Source: Hexactinellida sp. DTS-2022 (Eukaryota; Porifera; Hexactinellida). Taken from it: a stretch of 64,000 nucleotides of DNA. This document shows, piece by piece, positions 55,591 through 64,000 of the stretch. Position numbers and translations under genes: made by a program. Each line of letters opens with the position of its first letter. Positions within the stretch are counted from its first letter, which is position 1. The notes below the pieces were generated by a model, which saw only the letters and a list, made by a program, of their open reading frames with translations, had not been told where the DNA came from and searched no databases. The DNA lies in NCBI GenBank assembly GCA_028753945.1, contig JAPNXP010000014.1:1488001-1552000 (forward strand), in the 5' to 3' direction.

Positions 55591-56345
55591 AAAACTATAG
55601 TAGGACCCTACTATATCGTTTTTACTGTGCCGACTATACTATAGTATAGTGGCCCAGTAAAGATGGTTTATGATAGAACCGTTAAGATTTTACATTCCAC
55701 AACAACGACAGATTAAAAGTGATTATATTTATTTCGGCGAGAATATTCTTGGACAATTAATGTACTGACGTAACTAATTATAATTAATTCCTTTTGTATT
55801 TAACTTATAGACGGTTGCAATTGGATTATTGGGGTTATCGAGTGCGTGGTATTCAAATATTATAGTGAAATTCAATTTAAATTAATAATAATTGCAAATA
55901 ATTGAACTTAATTTATTTTGCTGTACATAATATTGGTGTTAAATTATTAATAGATTAATTAAATATTATACTAATTATCTAAATTTCATTAATCTCAGAA
56001 ATGAATAAGATAGAAACAAACTTTCAATTTAGCAATTAGTCCTTATGGCACGTGCCACCTAGACAAGTGGGTCTCGACACCTTGAGGTGATGATGACATC
56101 GTTAAAAAAATGTGTTTTTACACTTTTGTTAATTCGAAATTTAAAATGGGTTAGTTGATGTTGGGTGATGACCCAACACTCACATAAAAAATGCTGAGTC
56201 ATCAGCTATTATATTCTACTCAAACTTGAATATCTCTAAAATGAAGTGAACTAAATGGAAACTTCCACCACTCTAAGGGTCGATGCCTTGTGTAACACCT
56301 TTTTGAAATAATTTGACACCTTCATAGTGATGATGACATGGCGAA

Positions 56346-56470
56346 AAAAAATCCAAAATTGCAGCCTGCGCCGACAGCATGTTCTTTTGGAGGCACTATC
56401 AATAAACCACCACCAAAATATAGTGCCACCAAAGGAACATGCGTCGGCACAGGCTGCAATTTTGGATTTT
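56346..56470. repeat. Foldback hairpin copy
   Basis: Longer arm form; left arm CAGCCTGCGCC has one T to C change that leaves a G-U-type pair against GGCACAGGCTG. Followed by palindrome cassettes. Confidence 0.86.
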
Positions 56471-56484
56471 ATTATTATTATTAC

Positions 56485-56824
56485 TGTGCCGACTATACTA
56501 TAGTATAGTGGCCCAGTTCTAATCCTACTGCCTTTAATATTATTATTATTATTATTATTACTGTGCCGACTATACTATAGTATAGTGGCCCAGTTCTAAT
56601 CTTACTGCCTTTAATATTATTATTATTATTATTACTGTGCCGACTATACTATAGTATAGTGGCCCAGTATTGGAATCACTGCCTTTATTATTATTATTAC
56701 TGTGCCGACTATACTATAGTATAGTGGCCCAGTTCTAATCTTACTGCCTTGGTTAGTTATTATTATTACTGTGCCGACTATACTATAGTATAGTGACCCA
56801 GTATTGGTCTTAGTGCTTTGGTTA

Positions 56825-56856
<32 letters not shown>

Positions 56857-57120
56857 TGTGCCGACTATACTATGGTATAGTGGCCCAGTTCTAATCTTAC
56901 TGCCTTTATTTTTATTACTGTGCCGACTATACTATAGTATAGTGGCCCAGTATTAGAATCACTGCCTTTATTATTACTGTGCCGACTATACTATAGTATA
57001 GTGGCCAAGTATTGGAATCACTGCCTTTATTATTAGTATTATTATTATTATTATTTTTATTTTTACTGTGCCGACTATACTATAGTATAGTGGCCCAGTG
57101 TTGGAATCACTGCCTTTATT
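56485..57120 (+). repeat. Palindrome cassette array, nine copies
   Basis: Cassettes start near 56485, 56561, 56635, 56700, 56769, 56856, 56918, 56977 and 57066. Each has CTGTGCCG, ACTATACTATAGTATAGT and GGCCCAGT, then TTCTAATC or ATTGGAATC. Spacers are (ATT)n of varying length. One copy has a G in the palindrome centre (ACTATGGTATAG). Confidence 0.9.
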
Positions 57121-57849
57121 ATTATTTTTATTATTATTTCTCCGTAGCAGGTGCCCTGGCCACACCTATATACATAGAGGGCTGAAACTTGGCATGTAGG
57201 TGCGATGGGACCGTATAATTTGCACCTGGGGTTACGATTTTAATTAACACATTTTGGACACATCTTTAACACCTTTCAAAATTTGTCTGGTCCATAACTA
57301 AAAGAATGTTTTACTAAACCCCAATTTTTATTGCATATTTGGATTCACCATAAAATTCTGCGTCTAATGGGAGAAGAAAATTTACATTAAAGGGTTTAAT
57401 TTCTGCCATAAATGGGGGCTGAAATTTCTTTGTTTACTCACACTTCAATTTCAGTAAACTGTGAAATCTAATTCCATTGTTTCAACTTGTAATAATTATA
57501 TTGATTTAACTTGTTAAATCTTACTCTATTGATTCAACTTGCGATAATTATATTGATTTAACTTATAAATTCCAGCTGGCTTCTATTTAATTCTAGTATT
57601 ACTATACAATGGATTAAATATAATATGATAATATAAGGAATTTGTTGACTCAACTCAACCAACCGTGGATAACAATGCTAAAATAAATTACTAATAATAT
57701 ATTTTATTATCAATACATAATGAATAAATGGCATTAAACTCTTGATGGTTTATGATAGAAACAAACTTCAAATTCAACAATCGTTCCTTGTGACTCCGCC
57801 CAATCAACAAATGGTTCTTCACACCTTGGGCGTTGATGACTTGGCGAAA

Positions 57850-57972
57850 AAAAATCCAAAAACACAGCCTGCGCCGAAAGCATGTTCCTTTGGAGGCACT
57901 ATCAATAAACCACCAACAAATATAGTGCCACCAAAGGAACATGCGTCGGCACAGCTGCAATTTTGGATTTTA
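57850..57972. repeat. Foldback hairpin copy, mismatched
   Basis: Left arm changed to AAAAACACAGCCTGCGCCGA, right arm keeps CAGCTGCAATTTTGG, so the base of the stem is weakened. Confidence 0.82.
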
Positions 57973-59271
57973 TTTCTCCGTAGCAGGTGCCCTGGCCACA
58001 CCTGTATACATTGAGGGCTGAGAATTGGCATGTAGTTGCGGAGGGACCGTCTAATTTGCACCTGGGGTTACGAATTTTTATTAAGAAATTTTTGACACAT
58101 CTTTAACACCTTTCAAAATTTGTCTGGTCCATAACTCAAAATATGTTTTACTAAACCCCCAAATTTTATTTCATATTTAGATTCATCTTAAAATTCTGCG
58201 TCTGATGGGAGAAGAAAATTTGTTAAAATTGGTTTAATTTCTGCCATGAATGGGGTTTGAAATTTCTTTGTTTACTCACACTTCAATTTCAGTAAAAGTG
58301 TTAAATCTAATTCTATTGTTTCAACTTGTAATAATTATATTGATTTAACTTGTTAAATCTTACTCTATTGTTTCAACTTGAGATAAATATATTGATTCAA
58401 CTTAAAAATTCCAGCTGGCTTCTATTTAATTGTAGTATTACTATACAATGGATTAAATAAAATATAATGATATAAGGAATTTGTTGACTAAACTCAAATT
58501 ACCGTGGATAACATTGCTAAAATAAATAACTAATAATTTAATTTATTATCAATAAGTAATGAATGAATGGCATTAAACTAAAGATGGTTTATGATAGAAC
58601 CGTTAAGATTTTACATACCACAACAACGACAGATTATGTGATTATATTTACTTCTGCGTTAATATTATTGCACTGTTAATATACTGACGTAATTAATTAT
58701 AATTAATTCAGTCAGTATATGACTTATATAGATGCTCCCAATTTGTTTATTAGGGGTTATCGAGTGTGCGGAATTGAAATTTGATGGACAAATTAATTAA
58801 TTTATTATTTATGACAAAATAATTAAACTTAATAAATATAAGTTGACATTGAAATTGGTGTTAAATTATAAATAATATTAATAATTATATATACTAATTA
58901 ATTAAATATCATAAATCTCAGAGATCATAGAAGATAGAAACAAACTTTCAATTTATCAATTGGTCCTTATGCCAGGTACCACCTATACAAGTGGGTCTTT
59001 ACATCTTGAGGTGATGATGACATCGTTAAAAAAATGTGTTTTTACAATTTTGCTAATTCGATATTAAAAATGGGTTAGTTCATGTTGGGTGATGACCCAA
59101 CACTCACATAAAAAATGCTGAGTCATCAGTTGTTATATTCTACTCAAACTTGAATATCGCTAAAAGGAAGTGAACTAAAACGAAACTTCCACCACTCTAA
59201 GGGTCGATGCCTTTTGTAACACCTTTTTGAAATGATTTAACACCTTTATAGTGATGATGACTTGGCGAAAA

Positions 59272-59396
59272 AAAAATCCAAAATTGCATCCTGTGCCGAC
59301 AGCATGTTCCATTGGAGGCACTATCAAGAAACCACCAACAAAATATAGTGCCACCCAAGGAACATGCGTCGGCACAGGATGCAATTTTGGATTTTT
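59272..59396. repeat. Foldback hairpin copy with paired change
   Basis: Left arm TTGCATCCTGTGCC and right arm GGCACAGGATGCAA: the usual G/C pair is replaced by T/A in both arms. The loop has CAAGAAACCACC. Confidence 0.88.
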
Positions 59397-60125
59397 TGTA
59401 TTATTTTTTTTCTCCGTAGACGGTGCCCTGGATTTAGCTTTATAGTTGATGGGCTGAAACTTGGCATGTGGGTGCGATGGGACCGTCTAATTTGCACCTG
59501 GGGTTACGATTTTTGATTAACAAATTTTAGACACATCTTTTACACCTTTCAAAATTTGTCTGGTCCATAACTCAAAATATGTTTTAATAAACCCCAAAAT
59601 TTTATTTCATATTTGGATTCATCTTAAAATTCTGCGTCTGATGGGAGAAGAAAATTTGTTAAAATTGGTTTAATTTCTGCCATTAATGGGGGTTTGAAAT
59701 CTCTTTGTTTACTCAACACTTCAATTTCAATAAAACTGTGAAATCTAATTCCATTGTTTCAACTTGTAATAATTATATTGATTTAACTTGTTAAATCTTT
59801 CACTATTGTTTCAACTTGCGATAATTAAATTAATTCAACTCATAAATTCCAGCTGGCTTCTATTTAATTCTAGTATTACTATACAATGGATTAAATATAA
59901 TATAATAATATAAGGAATTTGTTGACTAAACTCAAATCACCGTGGATAACATTGCTAAAATAAATAACCAATAATATAATATATTATCAATGCATAATGA
60001 ATGAATGGCAGTGAACTCAAGGTGGTTTATGATAGAAACAAACTTCAAATTTATCTACTGTTCCTTGTGACTCGGACCAATTAACAAATGGTTCTTGGCA
60101 CATTGAGGCGTTGATGACTTGGCGA

Positions 60126-60250
60126 AAAAAAATCCAAAATTGCAGCTGCGCCGACAGCATGTTCCTTTGGAGGCACTATCAATAAACCACCAACAAAATA
60201 TAGTGCCACCAAAGGAACATGCGTCGGCACAGCTGCAATTTTGGATTTTT
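60126..60250. repeat. Foldback hairpin copy
   Basis: Both arms have the shorter CAGCTG form. Followed directly by three palindrome cassettes (60250-60440). Confidence 0.86.
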
Positions 60251-60440
60251 ACTGTGCCGACTATACTATAGTATAGTGGCCCAGTATTGGAATCACTGCC
60301 TTTATTTTTATTATTACTGTGCCGACTATACTATAGTATAGTGGCCCAGTATTGGAATCACTGCCTTTATTTATATTATTATTACTGTGCCGACTATACT
60401 ATAGTATAGTGGCCCAGTATTGGAATCACTGCCTTTATTA
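60250..60440 (+). repeat. Palindrome cassette, three copies
   Basis: Three copies of the CTGTGCCG-palindrome-GGCCCAGTATTGGAATCACT cassette, placed immediately after the hairpin as at 7071. Confidence 0.88.
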
Positions 60441-61765
60441 TTATTATTATTATTTATATTATTATTTTTTCTCCGTAGACGGTGCCCTGGCCAGAGCTTT
60501 ATGGTTGATGGGCTGAAACTTGGCATGTAGGTTCGGAGTCGACGTCTAATTTGCACCTGGGGTTACGATTTTTTATTAACAAATTTTTGACACATCTTTA
60601 ACACCTTTCAAATTTTGTCTGGTCCATAACTCAAAAGTTGTTTTACTAAACCCCCAAATTTTATTTCACATTTGGACTCGCCATAGAATTCTGCGTCTGA
60701 TGGGACAAGAAAGTTTCGCATAAAGGGGTCAATTTCTGCCATAAATGGGGGTTGAAATTTCTTTGTTTACTCACACTTCAATTTCAGTAAAACTGTGAAA
60801 TCTAATTCCATTGTTTCAACTTGTAATAATTATATTGATTTAACTTGTTAAATCCTACTCTATTGATTCAACTTGCGATAATTATATTGATTCAACTTAT
60901 AAATTCCAGCTGGCTTCTATTTAATTGTAGCATTACTATACAATGGATTAAATTAAATTAATTTATATAAGGAATTTGTTGACTTCACTCAACTAACCGT
61001 GGATAACATTGCTAAAATAAATAACTAATAATTTAATTTATTATCATTAAGTAATGAATGAATGGCATTAAACTAAAGATGGTTTATGATAGAACCGTTA
61101 AGATTTTACATTCCACAACAACGACAGATTAAGTGATTATATTTATTTCGGCGAGAATATTCTTTTTGCACAATTAATGTACTGACATAATTTATTATAA
61201 TTAATTCCTTTTGTATTTAACTTATAGAATTTTCCAATTGGATTATTGGGGTTATCGAGTGCGCTGAATTCAAATATGATAGTGAAATTCGATTTAAATT
61301 AATAATAAGTGCAAATAATTGAACTGTATTTATTTTGCTGTACATAATAATGGTGTTAAATTATTAATTTATTAATTAAATATTTATACTAATTAGGTAA
61401 ATTTCATTAATCTCAGAGATGATACAAGATAGAAACAAACTTTCAATTTATCAATTGGTCCTTATGCCACGTACCACCTATACAAGTGGGTCTTGACACC
61501 TTGAGGTGATGATGACATCGTTAAAAAAATGTATTTTTACAATTTTGTGAATTAAATAATTCGCATGGGTTGGTTGGAGTTGGGTGAATACCCAACACGC
61601 ACTTAAAAAATGCTGAGTCATCACAGATTATATTCTACTGAAACTTGAATATCTCTCAAATGAATTGAGCTAAATGGAAACTTCCACCACTCTAAGGGTC
61701 GTTGCCTACTGAAACACCTTTTTGAAATAATTTAACACCTTCATAGTGATGATGACATGGCGAAA

Positions 61766-61890
61766 AAAAATCCAAAATTGCAGCTTGTGCCGACAGCATG
61801 TTCCTTTGGAGGCACTATCAATAAACCACCAACAAAATATAGTGCCACCAAAGGAACATGCGTCGGCACAGGCTGCAATTTTGGATTTTT
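61766..61890. repeat. Foldback hairpin copy
   Basis: Left arm GCAGCTTGTGCC against right arm GGCACAGGCTGC, a single mismatch relative to the longer form. Confidence 0.86.
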
Positions 61891-63195
61891 TTTATTTTTA
61901 TTTTTTCTCCGTAGACGGTGCCCTGGCCTGAGCTTTATAGTTGATGGGCTGAAACTTGGCATGTAGGTGCGTATGGACCGTCTAATTTGCACCTGGGGTT
62001 ACGATTTTTTATTAACAAATTTTTGACACATCTTTAACACCTTTCAAAATTTGTCTGGTCCATAGCTAGAAAAATGTTTTACTAAACCCCCAAATTTTAT
62101 TTCATATTTGGATTCACCATAAAATTTGCGTCTGATGGGAGAAGAAAACTTTTAATAAAGAGTTTTATTTCTGCCACAAATGTGGTTTGAAATTTCTTTG
62201 TTTACTCACACTTCAATTTCAGTAAAACTGTGAAATCTAATTCCATTGTTTCAACTTGTAATATTTATATTGATTTAAGTTGTTAAATCTTACACTATTG
62301 TTTCAACTTGCTACAATTATATTGATTTAACTTGTGAATTCCAGCTGGCTTCTATTTATTGTAGTATTACTATACAATGGATTAAATAAAATATTATAAT
62401 ATAAGGAATTTGTTGACTTAATTCAACTTAACCGTGGATAACATTGCTAAAATAAATAACTAATAATATAATTTATCATCAATACATAATGAATGAATGG
62501 CTTTAAACTCAAGATGGTTTATGATAGAACCGTTAAGATTTTACATTCCACAACAACGACAGATTAAGTGAATATATTTATTTCGGCGAGAATATTCTTG
62601 CACAATTAATGTACTGACGTAATTAATTATAATTAATTCCTTTTGTATTTAACTTATAGACGGTTCCAATTGGATTATAGGGGTTATCGAGTGCGTGGAA
62701 TTCAAACATTATAGTGAAATTCAATTTAAATTAATAATCATTGCAAATAATTGAACTTAATTTATTTTGCTGTATATAATAATGGTGTTAAATAATTAAT
62801 ACATTAATTAAATTTTTATGCTAATTAGCTAAATTTCATTAATCTCAGAGATGATACAAGATATAAACAAACTTTCAATTTATCAATTGGTCCTTATGCC
62901 AGGCACCACCTATACAAGTGGGTCTTGACACCTTGAGATGATGATGACATCGTTAAAAAAATGTATTTTTACAATTTTTTTAATTCGACATTTAAAATGG
63001 GTTAGTTGGTGTTGGGTGATGACCCAACACTCACATAAAAAATGCTGACTCATCACTTATTATATTCTACTGAAACTTGAATATCTTTGAAACGAAGTGA
63101 GCAAAATGGAAACTTCCAAGACTCTAAGGGTCGTTGCCTTCTGAATCACCTTTCTGAAATAATTTAACACCTTCATAGTGATGATGACATGGCGA

Positions 63196-63319
63196 AAAAA
63201 ATCCAAAATTGCAGCTGTGCCGACAGCATGTCCCTTTGGAGGCACTATCAAAAAACCAACACCAAAATATAGTGCCACCAAAGGAACATGCGTCGGCACA
63301 GCTGCAATTTTGGATTTTT
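63196..63319. repeat. Foldback hairpin copy
   Basis: Both arms have the shorter CAGCTG form; the loop reads CAAAAAACCAACACC. Confidence 0.86.
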
Positions 63320-64000
63320 TTTTTCTCCGTAGACGGTGCCCTGGCCAGAGCTTTATAGTTGATGGGCTTAAACTTTGCATGTAGGTGCGATGGGACCGTC
63401 TAATTTGCACCTGGGGTAACGATTTTTGATTAAGAAATTTTTGACACATCTTTAACACCTTTCAAAATTTGTCTGGTCCATAACACAAAATATGTTTTAC
63501 TAAACCCCCAAATTTTATTTCACATTTGGATTCACCATAAAATTCCGCGTCTGATGGGAAAAGAAAACTTTCAATAAAGAGTTTTATTTCTGCCATAAAT
63601 GGGGGTTGAAATTTCTTTGTTTACTCACACTTCAGTTTCAGTATAACTGTTAAATCTAATTCCATTGTTTCAACTTGTAATAATTATATTGATTTAACTT
63701 GTTAAATCTTACTCTATTGATTCAACTTGCGATAATTAAATTGATTTAACTTATAAATTGCAGCTGGCTTCTATTTAATTTACCATACAATGGATTAAAT
63801 AAAATAATATAATATAAGGAATTTGTTGACCTAATTCAACTCAACCGTGGATAACAATGCTAAGATAAATAACTAATAATATAATTTATTATCAATACAT
63901 AATGAATGAATGGCATCAAACTCAAGATGGTTTAAGATAGAAACAAACTTCAAATTTATCTACCGTTCCTTGTGACTCGGACCAATTAACAAATGCTTCT

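Larger units (their letters stand above)
55620..64000 (+). repeat. Composite hairpin-bearing repeat array, open at window end
   Basis: Type A and type B units follow one another in the same orientation. Junctions fall at GATGGTTTATGATAGAA, after which either ACAAACTTCAAAT (A) or CCGTTAAGATTTTACAT (B) follows. Hairpins start at 56346, 57850, 59272, 60126, 61766 and 63196, so spacing is ~1.5, 1.4, 0.85, 1.6 and 1.4 kb. Short spacing reflects A next to A, long spacing A plus B. Units differ by point changes and small indels. The array runs off the right edge. No protein-coding gene is supported within it. Confidence 0.85.

Noticed and set aside
56485-57120. CRISPR-like array of palindromic repeats
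   Set aside because: Spacers are low-complexity (ATT)n of variable length, the repeat also occurs singly and in other places, there are no cas genes, and the genome is eukaryotic.
1-64000. tRNA, rRNA or spliceosomal RNA genes
   Set aside because: I looked for cloverleaf-like and conserved rRNA stretches by eye and found none; a covariance-model scan would be decisive.

Overview
The window is AT-rich nuclear DNA from a eukaryote, most likely a metazoan. The support is a LIS1 protein, an ORC5 protein, metazoan-type transposase families (FLYWCH/MULE, KRBA2-like integrase, THAP/P element, hAT, pogo-like, Helitron) and long non-coding tracts. All five intact genes recognised here are uninterrupted single ORFs, so either the genome is intron-poor or the region is biased. 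I cannot name the species; a sponge or another non-bilaterian would fit but is not shown.

Intact genes, all on the minus strand: two tandem small membrane proteins with PPPY tails (12.7-13.3 and 14.5-15.0 kb); a GT10-family (alpha-1,3-fucosyltransferase-like) protein with about 24 copies of a 9-residue repeat and a C-terminal membrane helix (15.8-17.6 kb); ORC5, an origin recognition subunit (38.5-39.8 kb); and LIS1/PAFAH1B1, the dynein regulator (41.0-42.3 kb). The first three form a cluster of predicted secretory or membrane proteins. ORC5 and LIS1 are housekeeping genes.

Decayed mobile-element genes: a FLYWCH/MULE transposase (0.3-1.6 kb), a KRBA2-like integrase with a RING-like tail (20.1-21.6 kb, minus), a transposase-like gene carrying an OTU cysteine-protease domain (24.7-28.5 kb), a second retroviral-type integrase (35.8-37.1 kb), a hAT-like fragment and a Ulp1-like protease fragment (45.9-46.9 kb, minus), and a THAP/P-element transposase (52.2-54.5 kb). 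All carry frameshifts, stops or truncation.

Non-coding elements fill most of the rest. There are two non-autonomous Helitron-like families (A ends in CTAG before T, B/C end in CTCG before T), many TA-flanked pogo-like MITEs with CAGT/CAGG termini, and at least eight hAT-type MITEs with exact or near-exact 8-bp target duplications. There is also a degenerate ~185-bp satellite (3.5-5.3 kb). The dominant structure is a hairpin-bearing repeat: a ~125-bp foldback with ~52-bp arms, embedded in larger units at 6.1-9.7 kb and in a composite array from 55.6 kb to the window end. It is interspersed with a cassette built on an 18-bp perfect palindrome.

Several insertions are nested, and related copies in this window show the matching empty sites, so relative ages can be read directly.
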